From: Pseudomonadota bacterium
GTDB lineage: Bacteria > Pseudomonadota > Alphaproteobacteria > Rhizobiales > Aestuariivirgaceae
Reading direction: 5' to 3'
NCBI GenBank assembly: GCA_020161855.1
Contig: JAIUNJ010000011.1
Coordinates: 1 to 64,000, forward strand
DNA: 64,000 nt
A model generated the notes under the pieces. The model was given only the letters and a program-made list of their open reading frames with translations. It did not search any database and was not told the origin of the DNA. Position 1 is the first letter of the stretch. Each line of letters begins with the position of its first letter. Of the stretch, positions 38,137 to 45,705 are shown piece after piece. Position numbers and translations under genes: made by a program.

Positions 38137-38768
38137 GGAGGCGGAAAACGCCGCTTGAGATCGGCGATCTGCTCATCGTTCAGATAGCGCGTGGGCCGGC
38201 CGTGGAGCAGGAGATAGAGCCGCGCCGTCTCTTCCAGTTCCTCGATGGCATCGACGGCAGCGTTCAACGACGAACCGGAAACCACGGGCCCGTGATTGGC
38301 AAGCAGCATGGCGGCATGTTTCGCCGCAACCCTTCCGACAGCCGCGCCCAGCGCCTGGTCGCCCGGCGCGAAATAGGGAACAAGCGGCAGCTTGCCGACG
38401 CGCATGACATAGTAGGCCGTGATCGGTGGCAGCACATCTTCATGATCGATGTGGTCGAGACAGGACACCGCCACGGAATGAGTGGAGTGAAGGTGCACCA
38501 CGGCACCGGCCTTGGGCCGCTCGCGATACATGGCAAGATGCAGGAAGCTCTCCTTGGTCGGGGCATCGCCGGCAATAAGCTTTCCGGCATCATCGATCTT
38601 GGAGAGCCTTGCCGGATCGAGACGGCCAAGCGACGAACCTGTCGGCGTCATGAGCCAGCCGTCATCAATGCGCAGGCTGATGTTGCCCGAACTGCCAAAG
38701 GTCAGCCGCCGCTCAAACATGGAGCGGCCAATTTCACAGATGAGATCGCGGGCCTGGGCTTCGTTCAT
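38133..38768 (-). CDS. Class II aldolase, OtnC/YgbL-like decarboxylase
   Basis: A 211-residue class II aldolase/adducin-fold protein. SSGNISLRIDDGWLMTPTG is the phosphate-binding region, VHLHSTHSVAVSC gives two metal-binding histidines, and LLANHGPVV gives the third. The pattern is closest to YgbL/OtnC, which decarboxylates 3-oxo-tetronate 4-phosphates; no OtnK-type kinase is in the window. First gene of a two-gene operon with the FAD oxidoreductase. Confidence 0.88.
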   Translation of the reverse strand: MNEAQARDLICEIGRSMFERRLTFGSSGNISLRIDDGWLMTPTGSSLGRLDPARLSKIDDAGKLIAGDAPTKESFLHLAMYRERPKAGAVVHLHSTHSVAVSCLDHIDHEDVLPPITAYYVMRVGKLPLVPYFAPGDQALGAAVGRVAAKHAAMLLANHGPVVSGSSLNAAVDAIEELEETARLYLLLHGRPTRYLNDEQIADLKRRFPPP

Positions 38769-38807
38769 GAGATTATCCGGACTCTGCCAGCCGGCTGTTG
38801 CAACGGC

Positions 38808-39929
38808 TCAATAACCGCCGGTCGGCACATAGGTGTAGGGTACTTGCACATAGTGCAGTGTATTGCGGAGAGCCTTGCCCGGGATCGTTCCATCGAGCGG
38901 CGTCTCCCTGAGGATCTCGTTGAGGTTCAGGCCGACAGCAACGAAAGTCTCGCGCTTCTGATCCTCGTCCTCTTCACGTCCCTCATCAGTGTAGCCGCGC
39001 GCATAATAGCCCGCCTGAAGTTCGAAGAAGCGCAGAGGCGATTCCTTGAACTCGTCAAAGCCTGCAAGCTTGAGGGCAAGAACGTATTTCTGCCCGGCAT
39101 AGTCGGTGGCCGGTGAAAAGCCCACTTCGCCGGACGGGATATACTCCATGCGATAGTCGATCTTGTCGGCAAGGCCGGGAACGGCGCTGCGCACATAGGA
39201 AAACAGGGCACCCGAGGCATCGGCCACAAAATCCTCCGGCGAGAAACCATGCCCCCCTGAAAAGCCGTCAAAAATCTCGATGTAGGTCATGACGCCCATG
39301 CTGAGAAGCGCGCCCGAAACATTGGCGCCCGACGGATCGCTGCTCGAATGCGCGATGCGCTGGGCAAAATAGTCGGACAGCAGATAAGCCGTGTAGGCAT
39401 GGCCCAGCTTATCGACGCCGGCATATTTGGTGTCATCACCAAACCAGCCTTCGCTCTTCACCTGAAAACCGGAGTCGCCCCATTCCCAGTTCGACAGGCC
39501 AAAAGCCGTGGTGAGTCCATAGACCGCCGCCACGTCCCAGCCGATCGACAAGGTATGGTCAATGAACTTGCCACCGCTGTAGTTGGCGGGACCGGTGAGG
39601 TCGATGGGATCGAGATTGTAGTCGAGCCAGCCAAGAAACCCGCTGCGCTCATAGCTGCTGTAGTCGTCTGCGACAGGCGTAATGTTAAAGCTGTCGAGTG
39701 CCGGGGCCGTATTGACCGGTATCTGGGAAATCTCGAAACCTGGCGCCAGATCCATCATGTACAAGGGTGATGGCGCAGTGCTCTCCGGTCTATGTGGCAG
39801 ATCAGACTTCGCGGAGGCTACCGGCCGGTCATGCTTTCCGGGCGTGCTCATCTGAGTGGCGGCGTGAACAGGCAAAGCACCGCTCATCGCGATGCACAAT
39901 GCTGCTGCGATAGTCCCCTTCACCCACAT
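38808..39929 (-). CDS. DUF2279 (YfiM-like) exported protein
   Basis: A 373-residue exported protein with signal peptide (KGTIAAALCIAMSGALPVHA). The core near 170-250 has VDKLGHAYTAYLLSDYF, then YIEIFDGFSGGHGFSPEDFVADASGALFSY, the conserved DUF2279 pattern with His, Asp and Glu positions. The C-terminal part alternates hydrophobic residues as in outer-membrane strands (RFFELQAGYYARGY, TFVAVGLNLNEIL). Function is not established; a periplasmic or outer-membrane role is inferred. Confidence 0.8.
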   Translation of the reverse strand: MWVKGTIAAALCIAMSGALPVHAATQMSTPGKHDRPVASAKSDLPHRPESTAPSPLYMMDLAPGFEISQIPVNTAPALDSFNITPVADDYSSYERSGFLGWLDYNLDPIDLTGPANYSGGKFIDHTLSIGWDVAAVYGLTTAFGLSNWEWGDSGFQVKSEGWFGDDTKYAGVDKLGHAYTAYLLSDYFAQRIAHSSSDPSGANVSGALLSMGVMTYIEIFDGFSGGHGFSPEDFVADASGALFSYVRSAVPGLADKIDYRMEYIPSGEVGFSPATDYAGQKYVLALKLAGFDEFKESPLRFFELQAGYYARGYTDEGREEDEDQKRETFVAVGLNLNEILRETPLDGTIPGKALRNTLHYVQVPYTYVPTGGY

Positions 39930-40150
39930 AACTGCCCGATTCGCCGCTTTGGCTGTTGCTTACCCCGAAAAGCAGCATACCAGCCGAAGCAACGCAAGTG
40001 AAGACTGCTTCCCCTGCATGAACCCCGGGAACTGTGACCAAACCCGTTCATTATCCACAGATTCTGGTCTTTTCATCCTTCCGCCGTTCCGGGTAAGTCC
40101 GATCTGTGTGCGCCAAGGTCAAGGCTGGTGCGGATTTCTGAGAAGAACCC

Positions 40151-40921
40151 ATGCGTCTCAAGGACAAGGTTGCCATCATCACCGGCGGTGCGAGCGGCAT
40201 CGGCGCCGCCCTTGCCGCAGGCTATGCCCGGGAGGGCGCCCGGGTTTGCGTCGCTGACATTGACTTCGAACTGGCGCAAAAGACCGCCGCTGCCATCGGC
40301 CTAGGCGCTTTCGCGGTTCGTCTGGACGTGACGCAGCGGGCATCCATTGACACCTGCATCGCTGCTGTCGAAGCGCAGGCTGGCGGCATCGACATCCTCG
40401 TCAACAATGCGGCCGTCTTCGACATGGGGCCGCTGACCGAAATCTCCGAGGCCAGCTACGAACGAGTCTTCGCCATCAACGTGAAGGGCGTGCTCTTCAT
40501 GATGCAGGCGGCGGCCAGGGCCATGATCAGGCAGGGCAAGGGCGGCAAGATCATCAACTTTGCCTCGCAGGCCGGCAGGCGCGGCGAACCGCTGGTGGCC
40601 GTCTATTGCGCATCCAAGGCCGCCGTCATCTCGCTCACCCAATCGGCGGGCCTCGCGCTTATCAAGCATGGCATCAACGTCAATGGCATCGCACCCGGCG
40701 TGGTCGATACCCCCATGTGGGACCAGGTGGATGCCCTCTTCGCTGAATTCGAGAACAGGCCACGCGGCGAGAAGAAGCGCCTCGTTGGCGAAGGCGTTCC
40801 CTATGGCCGCATGGGAAAGCCTGAAGACCATGTGGGCTGCGCAATTTTCCTTGCCTCCGCCGAGAGCGACTATGTGGTTGCCCAGACCTACAATGTCGAT
40901 GGCGGCCAGTGGATGAGTTGA
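40151..40921 (+). CDS. Short-chain dehydrogenase, sorbitol dehydrogenase (SmoS)-like
   Basis: A 256-residue SDR. Cofactor motif TGGASGIG near residues 11-18 with Asp in VADIDFE favouring NAD, NNAA near 87, catalytic Ser in NFASQAG and YCASK (Tyr, Lys) near 153. The length and sequence are close to L-iditol/D-sorbitol 2-dehydrogenases. It precedes a mannitol-type dehydrogenase by 5 bases, a pairing typical of polyol operons. Confidence 0.88.
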   Translation: MRLKDKVAIITGGASGIGAALAAGYAREGARVCVADIDFELAQKTAAAIGLGAFAVRLDVTQRASIDTCIAAVEAQAGGIDILVNNAAVFDMGPLTEISEASYERVFAINVKGVLFMMQAAARAMIRQGKGGKIINFASQAGRRGEPLVAVYCASKAAVISLTQSAGLALIKHGINVNGIAPGVVDTPMWDQVDALFAEFENRPRGEKKRLVGEGVPYGRMGKPEDHVGCAIFLASAESDYVVAQTYNVDGGQWMS

Positions 40922-40926
40922 ACATC

Positions 40927-42396
40927 ATGCCGAAACTTTCCCTCTCTTCTGTCCGTGGCCTCGATGCGACTGTGGCGACACCACGCTACAGCCGCAGCTC
41001 GCTCACACCCGGCATCGTTCACTTCGGCGTGGGCAATTTCCATCGTGCCCATCTTGCCGTCTATCTCGACGACCTGTTCAATCTGGGCCTCGATCACGAC
41101 TGGGCCATCATCGGCGCAGGCGTCATGCCATCCGATGAGGTCATGCGGCAGAAGCTTGCTGCCCAGGACTACCTCACAACCATCGTCGAGCAGGACGCCA
41201 ATTTCACAGCGGCGCGGGTGACCGCCCCGATGATCGACTTCATCCCGCCTGGCGACAGGCCGCGCCTGCTCGCCACCCTGTGCGACCCTGCCATCCGCAT
41301 CGTTTCGCTGACGGTGACGGAGGGCGGCTACATGATCGATCCCGCCACAGGCCGCTTTGATCCCGGCCACCCGGCCCTGCAACGCGATGCCAAAGCTCCC
41401 GATGATCCCACCTCGGTCTTCGGGCTCATCCTGCTGGCCTTGCGCAAACGCAAAGAGAATGGCCTGCCGCCGTTCACCGTCATGTCCTGCGACAATGTTC
41501 CCCACAACGGTGCTGTGACGCGCAATGCGGTTGCCGGGCTTGCCCGACTGATCAACCCGGCACTTGCCGACTGGGTGATCGAGAATGTCGCCTTCCCCAA
41601 TGCCATGGTTGACCGCATCACGCCGGCAACGACGGACCGGGAGCGGCAGATCACCGCCAAGCGGTTCAACATAGAGGACAACTGGCCCGTCTTCTGCGAA
41701 GAGTTCAAGCAGTGGGTGGTGGAGGATCATTTCCCGACAGGACGGCCCGCCTTCGAGAAGGTGGGGGCGCAGTTCGTGCCCGACGTGACGCCGTTTGAGT
41801 ACATGAAGATCCGCATTCTCAACGGTGGGCATGCGGTGATCGCCTATCCGGGCGGCCTTCTCGACGTGCATTTCGTTCACGAGGCGATGGAGCACCCCCT
41901 GATCCATGCCTTCTTCGAGAAGATCGAGCAGGACGAGATCATCCCCACCGTTCCGCCCGTGCCCGGCACTGACCTGCAGGACTACTACCGCCTCATCGAC
42001 AGGCGTTTCTCCAACCCGAAGATCGGCGACACGATCCGCCGCCTCTGTCTCGACGGTTCGAACCGGCAACCGAAATTCATCGTTCCGGTCATCGCCGACC
42101 GGTTGAAAGCAGGCGCCTCCATCGACGGGCTGGCGCTCGAGTCGGCCCTCTGGTGCCGCTACTGCTTCGGGGTGAGCGAGAGCGGCAAGGAGATCGCAGC
42201 CAATGATCCCAGCTGGGACCGGCTGCAGGCCCTTTCGCGCAAGGCGAAAGACGACCCGCTGCAATGGCTCTCCATGGCGGATATCTATGGCGAGGTGGCG
42301 CAGTCAGAGGTGATGCGCGACAAGTTCAGTGCGGCGCTGACATCGCTGTGGAGCATGGGCACGGAAAGAACGCTGCGGCGCTATCTCGGTCTGTGA
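40927..42396 (+). CDS. Mannitol dehydrogenase family protein (polyol 2-dehydrogenase)
   Basis: A 489-residue long-chain polyol dehydrogenase (MtlK/UxuB family) that interconverts polyols or aldonates and ketoses with NAD(P). GIVHFGVGNFHRAHLAVYLDD is the cofactor-binding start, LTVTEGGY is conserved, and EYMKIRILNGGHAVIAY contains the catalytic Lys and the Asn-x-x-His. ATG 40927 lies six bases after the SDR stop; a start six codons earlier would overlap it. Mannitol, D-arabinitol or fructuronate are all possible substrates. Confidence 0.93.
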   Translation: MPKLSLSSVRGLDATVATPRYSRSSLTPGIVHFGVGNFHRAHLAVYLDDLFNLGLDHDWAIIGAGVMPSDEVMRQKLAAQDYLTTIVEQDANFTAARVTAPMIDFIPPGDRPRLLATLCDPAIRIVSLTVTEGGYMIDPATGRFDPGHPALQRDAKAPDDPTSVFGLILLALRKRKENGLPPFTVMSCDNVPHNGAVTRNAVAGLARLINPALADWVIENVAFPNAMVDRITPATTDRERQITAKRFNIEDNWPVFCEEFKQWVVEDHFPTGRPAFEKVGAQFVPDVTPFEYMKIRILNGGHAVIAYPGGLLDVHFVHEAMEHPLIHAFFEKIEQDEIIPTVPPVPGTDLQDYYRLIDRRFSNPKIGDTIRRLCLDGSNRQPKFIVPVIADRLKAGASIDGLALESALWCRYCFGVSESGKEIAANDPSWDRLQALSRKAKDDPLQWLSMADIYGEVAQSEVMRDKFSAALTSLWSMGTERTLRRYLGL

Positions 42397-42456
42397 CGGC
42401 TTCGCCGTTGCGCCCGCGCCCCGGCATGTTCTAAGGCCTGCCGCCAGGAGGACGAC

Positions 42457-43386
42457 ATGGCCGCAAAAGTCATCATCTCATGTGCAGTTACGGGTTCGAT
42501 CCATACGCCGACCATGTCGGAGCACCTGCCGGTGACGCCGGAGCAGATCGCCACATCGGCGATTGATGCGGCCAAGGCGGGGGCCGCGATCCTCCACCTG
42601 CACGCCCGCGACCCGCAGAATGGCCGGCCGACTGCCGATCCCGCCGTCTACATGCAGTTCCTGCCGCGCATCAAGCAGGCAACCGATGCGGTGATCAACA
42701 TCACCACCGGCGGCAGCATGCTGATGACGGTGGACCAGCGGCTCGAGGGGCCGCAGCTTGCCGCCCCCGAAATGTGTTCGCTCAACATGGGCTCGATGAA
42801 TTTCGGGCTCTACCCCCTGCTCGAGCGCTACAAGAGCTGGAAGCATGAGTGGGAGCCGCAGATGCTGGCGGCTACGGAAGATGCGATCTTCAAGAACACC
42901 TTCAAGGATATCGCCCGCATCCTCGCGGTGATGGGCGAGAAGCACGGCACGCGCTTCGAGCACGAATGCTATGACGTCGGCCATCTCTACAACCTCGCCC
43001 ATTTCGTCGACCGTGGCGCCGTGAAGCCGCCTTTCTTCGTGCAGATGATCTTCGGCATCCTGGGCGGCATCGGCGCCGACATGAAGAACCTGTTCTTCAT
43101 GAAGGAGACCGCCGACAAGCTCTTCGGCAAGGACTACCGCTGGTCAGTGCTGGCGGCCGGACGGCACCAGATGCCCTTCGCCACGCAGGCCGTGATGATG
43201 GGCGGCAATGTGCGCGTGGGCCTGGAGGACTCGCTATACATCGGCAAGGGCAAGCTCGCCGTCTCCAACGCCGAACAGGTGAAGAAAATCCGGACGATCA
43301 TCGAGGAACTGGGATTCGAGATCGCATCGCCGGCAGAGGCCCGCGAAATGCTGGCACTGAAGGGCGGCGACCGGGTGGCGTTCTGA
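42457..43386 (+). CDS. BKACE-family beta-keto acid cleavage enzyme (DUF849)
   Basis: A 309-residue TIM-barrel enzyme that condenses a beta-keto acid with acetyl-CoA and splits it to acetoacetate and a new CoA ester; the founding member is 3-keto-5-aminohexanoate cleavage enzyme (Kce). Zinc ligands are in AILHLHARDP (two His near 48-50) and GNVRVGLEDSLYIGKG (Glu near 254). CAGGAGG precedes ATG 42457. It follows the mannitol-type dehydrogenase by 60 bases, so it may share a transcript, an unusual partner for polyol enzymes. Confidence 0.9.
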   Translation: MAAKVIISCAVTGSIHTPTMSEHLPVTPEQIATSAIDAAKAGAAILHLHARDPQNGRPTADPAVYMQFLPRIKQATDAVINITTGGSMLMTVDQRLEGPQLAAPEMCSLNMGSMNFGLYPLLERYKSWKHEWEPQMLAATEDAIFKNTFKDIARILAVMGEKHGTRFEHECYDVGHLYNLAHFVDRGAVKPPFFVQMIFGILGGIGADMKNLFFMKETADKLFGKDYRWSVLAAGRHQMPFATQAVMMGGNVRVGLEDSLYIGKGKLAVSNAEQVKKIRTIIEELGFEIASPAEAREMLALKGGDRVAF

Positions 43387-43451
43387 GAAAGCCCGGAAAT
43401 CGTTCCATCTCAATGGGTTGTAATATTTTTCCTATTTAAGCAATTTAGTGC

Positions 43452-43480
43452 TTGACAGGCGCGCGGTGTTTCACTAGATT
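43452..43480 (+). promoter_or_regulatory. Strong sigma-70-type promoter in a gene-free gap
   Basis: Consensus TTGACA (43452-43457), an exact 17-base spacer and TAGATT (43475-43480). No protein gene follows on this strand; a terminator ends the unit about 60 bases downstream. Confidence 0.7.
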
Positions 43481-43486
43481 TGTGGA

Positions 43487-43545
43487 CAATCCAGAAATGG
43501 GTTCAGAGACAAGGCAGAGTGGCGGAAACGCCCCTCTGCCTTTTT
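43487..43545 (+). ncRNA. Candidate small RNA (about 59 nt), orphan promoter-terminator unit
   Basis: Transcription from the promoter at 43452-43480 would start near 43487 and end at the T-run 43541-43545. The unit holds ~26 single-stranded bases and then a terminator hairpin. No known RNA family is recognised. A tiny leader or an unused promoter are alternatives. Confidence 0.5.
43513..43545 (+). terminator. Rho-independent terminator with GAAA tetraloop
   Basis: GGCAGAGTGGCG pairs with CGCCCCTCTGCC (11 pairs, one T/C mismatch) around a GAAA loop, followed directly by TTTTT. Confidence 0.9.
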
Positions 43546-43642
43546 CGTTCCACCAACAACAGTCCTGCAAGCCGACTGAGGACGACGTGGGTGGGATGGG
43601 GCTGAGCCTGGTTTGGAGAAGTCGGCGCGGAAATGAAGCTGG

Positions 43643-43768
43643 GTTCCAGCTTGCGCTGGAATGACGGTCTGGCGCTGAAGTGACGGCGTAGACGCTGGAA
43701 TGACGGCCTTGCGCTGGAGTGACGGCGTAGACGCTGCAATGGCGATCTTACGCTGGGATGACGGAGTG
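43643..43768. repeat. Hairpin repeat and degenerate 19-20-bp tandem array
   Basis: A hairpin of GTTCCAGC and GCTGGAAT type (43643-43661) is followed by six head-to-tail units starting at 43653, 43672, 43691, 43711, 43730 and 43750. The consensus is GCGCTGGAATGACGGCSTW, alternating 19 and 20 bp. The first unit resembles the widespread intergenic repeat in which GTCATTCC flanks a GC-rich hairpin; the rest look like decayed copies. No spacers, so not CRISPR. Confidence 0.75.
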
Positions 43769-43788
43769 TTGCGTGCGGGGCGCGCGCG

Positions 43789-44214
43789 CTACGCCTTGCG
43801 GAGCTGGTCCCGGAGTGCAGCGACCTCGTCCCGCAGGCGCACAAGTTCGGCAATGCCCATGCCGGACTTCTCCAGGATACAGCCGGGCACATGGCGGGCC
43901 TTCTGCTTCATGGCCTTGCCCTCGCGGGTGAGGGTGATGAGCACCTGGCGCTCGTCCTCCCGGCTGCGGCTGCGCTTCACGAGGCCCTGCGCCTCCAGGC
44001 GCTGCAGCAGCGGCGTGAGGGTGTTGGAGGCCAATTGCAGCTGGCCGCCGATGGCGCTCACGGTCTGGCCGTCCCTGTCCCACAGGGCGGTCAGAACAAG
44101 ATATTGCGGATAGGTGAGGCCAAGCCCATCCAGCAACGGCTTGTAGGCCTGCTGCATGGCATGGGTTGCCGAGTAGAGCGTGAAGCAGATCATGTCGTTT
44201 GGGGCGAGCGTCAT
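43789..44214 (-). CDS. ohrR: OhrR-type MarR-family peroxide-sensing repressor
   Basis: A 141-residue MarR-family repressor. DMICFTLYSATHAMQQAYKPLLDGLGLTYPQYLVLTALW is the OhrR N-terminus, with the redox-sensing Cys in ICFTLYS near residue 11. The winged helix is TVSAIGGQLQLASNTLTPLLQRLEAQGLV. It has a second cysteine near 124, as in two-Cys OhrR proteins. Divergent from ohr with two operator-like repeats between, so it should repress both genes until oxidised by organic hydroperoxides. ATG 44214 is preferred to an upstream start that would overlap the operator. Confidence 0.92.
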   Translation of the reverse strand: MTLAPNDMICFTLYSATHAMQQAYKPLLDGLGLTYPQYLVLTALWDRDGQTVSAIGGQLQLASNTLTPLLQRLEAQGLVKRSRSREDERQVLITLTREGKAMKQKARHVPGCILEKSGMGIAELVRLRDEVAALRDQLRKA

Positions 44215-44225
44215 GGAAGCAAATA

Positions 44226-44243
44226 TAAATCGCGCACGATTTA
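44226..44243. promoter_or_regulatory. OhrR operator 1
   Basis: TAAATCG-CGCA-CGATTTA, perfect 7-bp arms, 12 bases upstream of the ohrR start. Together with operator 2 it brackets the ohr promoter. Confidence 0.75.
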
Positions 44244-44254
44244 ATCGCAAGGGG

Positions 44255-44283
44255 TTGACAGGCATCTGGCAATCCCATATTAG
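44255..44283 (+). promoter_or_regulatory. ohr promoter
   Basis: TTGACA (44255-44260), 17-base spacer, TATTAG (44278-44283). The -10 overlaps operator 2, so bound OhrR would block it. Confidence 0.65.
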
Positions 44284-44298
44284 ATCGCGTGCGATTTA
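44281..44298. promoter_or_regulatory. OhrR operator 2
   Basis: TAGATCG-CGTG-CGATTTA, one mismatch between arms; same half-site as operator 1, 55 bases apart. It overlaps the ohr -10 and predicted start. Confidence 0.75.
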
Positions 44299-44320
44299 AT
44301 CTTACACGAAAGGAATACCC

Positions 44321-44749
44321 ATGTCTGTCGATGCAAAGTACTGGACCGAAGCCCAGGCCACCGGTGGTGGCCGCAACGGCGTTTCCAAGCTCACCTCCGG
44401 AATGCTGACCGTGACGCTTGCAAGCCCCAAGGAACTGGGCGGTTCAGGCGCCGGGCACAATCCGGAAGAGCTTTTCGCGCTGGGCTATTCCGCCTGCTAC
44501 CTGGGCGCCATGCGCTTTGCGGCCCAGTCTGAAAAGCTCGGCACGGTCCCAGCGGATGCAACCGTCAATGCCCATGTCGGCATCGGCCCGCGCAGCGACG
44601 GCGGCTTCGGCATAAAGGTCAAGCTGGTCGTGACGATGCCCGGCGTCGACAGGGCCGTGGCCGAGAAGATCGTCGAACGCGGCCATTTCATCTGCCCCTA
44701 TTCCAACGCGACCAAGGGCAACATCGAAGTCGTCACTGAACTGGCCTGA
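44321..44749 (+). CDS. ohr: Organic hydroperoxide reductase Ohr
   Basis: A 142-residue OsmC/Ohr-family thiol peroxidase that reduces fatty-acid and other organic hydroperoxides using lipoylated protein. Active-site cysteines are in LFALGYSACYLGAM near residue 60 and GHFICPYSNATKGN near 125; the conserved Arg lies in the N-terminal part. AAAGGA precedes ATG 44321. Expression should be induced by organic peroxides through OhrR. Confidence 0.96.
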   Translation: MSVDAKYWTEAQATGGGRNGVSKLTSGMLTVTLASPKELGGSGAGHNPEELFALGYSACYLGAMRFAAQSEKLGTVPADATVNAHVGIGPRSDGGFGIKVKLVVTMPGVDRAVAEKIVERGHFICPYSNATKGNIEVVTELA

Positions 44750-44772
44750 TACGCCACTGCGGAAAAAAATGG

Positions 44773-44799
44773 AGCCCGGACCGAAAGGTCCGGGCTTTG
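44773..44799. terminator. Bidirectional terminator between ohr and the TIM-barrel gene
   Basis: AGCCCGGACC and GGTCCGGGCT form a 10-bp stem with GAAA loop; TTTG follows on the plus strand, and the A-run upstream (GGAAAAAAAT) gives a T-run on the minus strand, serving both convergent genes. Confidence 0.85.
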
Positions 44800-44838
44800 T
44801 CATTGGTTCCTTCGCCCTGCCGGGGGAAGGCTTGCGAC

Positions 44839-45672
44839 TCACTTGAACTTCAGCGCCTTGAAGGCCCGCGTCTGCTCCGTCAGCGCGGTTTCGACCGGCA
44901 GCCGCTCCATCGAAGACGCGCCATAGAAGCCATGGCAGTTCTTCGTATTGTCGAAGATGTACTGCGCGTCGTCAGGCATGGAGACGGGCCCGCCATGCAC
45001 GATGATGATGGCGTCCTTGTTGACCTTGAGGGCGGCCTCGGCCCACTCATCGACAAGTGCAGGGCAGTCCTTGAGCTTGAGCGAGGTCTTGGAACCAATG
45101 GCGCCACCCGTCGTCAGGCCGAGATGGCAGACGATGATGTCGGCGCCGGCCTTGGCCATGGCCGCCGATTCCGCGGCGTTGAAGACATAAGGCGTGGTCA
45201 GCATGTCCTTGCTGTGGGCGAGCTTGATCATGTCGACCTCAAGCCCATAGGACATGCCGGTCTCTTCAAGATTGGCCCGCAAGACGCCATCGATCAGGCC
45301 GACGGTCGGGAAATTCTGTACGCCCGAGAAGCCGAGATGCTTGAGATCGTCGAGGAAGGCATCAAAGATGCAGAAAGGATCGGTGCCGTTGACACCCGCT
45401 ATGACGGGCGTGTGGCGGGTGACGGGCAGCACCTCGCGCGCCATCTCCTTCACGATGTCATTGGCGTTGCCATAGGCCAGAACGCCTGACAGCGAGCCAC
45501 GGCCGGCCATGCGATAGCGGCCGGAATTGTAGATGACGATGAGGTCGATGCCGCCCTCTTCCTCGCATTTGGCCGAAAGCCCGGTGCCGGCACCACCGCC
45601 CACAATGGGCGCGCGGCGGCGCTTCATGTCCTGGAACTTCTCCATCAGGGCCTTGCGTTCAAAACGTGGCAC
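44839..45672 (-). CDS. TIM-barrel phosphoenolpyruvate hydrolase-like protein (PF09370 type)
   Basis: A 277-residue TIM-barrel protein. [35 protein letters not shown] and [11 protein letters not shown] are typical of the family related to the C-terminal domain of tomato Tm-1 and to phosphoenolpyruvate hydrolases. In bacteria it is usually next to a Tm-1-like (UPF0261) gene, which is missing here. The start is GTG 45672, with AGGAG 8 bases upstream; ATG 45645 is an alternative. It lies 33 bases after the adenine deaminase gene on the same strand. The reaction is not established. Confidence 0.85.
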   Translation of the reverse strand: MPRFERKALMEKFQDMKRRRAPIVGGGAGTGLSAKCEEEGGIDLIVIYNSGRYRMAGRGSLSGVLAYGNANDIVKEMAREVLPVTRHTPVIAGVNGTDPFCIFDAFLDDLKHLGFSGVQNFPTVGLIDGVLRANLEETGMSYGLEVDMIKLAHSKDMLTTPYVFNAAESAAMAKAGADIIVCHLGLTTGGAIGSKTSLKLKDCPALVDEWAEAALKVNKDAIIIVHGGPVSMPDDAQYIFDNTKNCHGFYGASSMERLPVETALTEQTRAFKALKFK

Positions 45673-45705
45673 GGGTCTTTCTCCTTGGTCTTTCCGTTGA
45701 AGGCG

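Noticed and set aside
43452-43664. Short open frame overlapping the candidate small RNA
   Set aside because: It starts in the -35 box and runs through the terminator; an internal ATG gives no family-like product.
43653-43768. Possible CRISPR array
   Set aside because: Units are 19-20 bp, directly abutting and degenerate, with no unique spacers and no cas genes.
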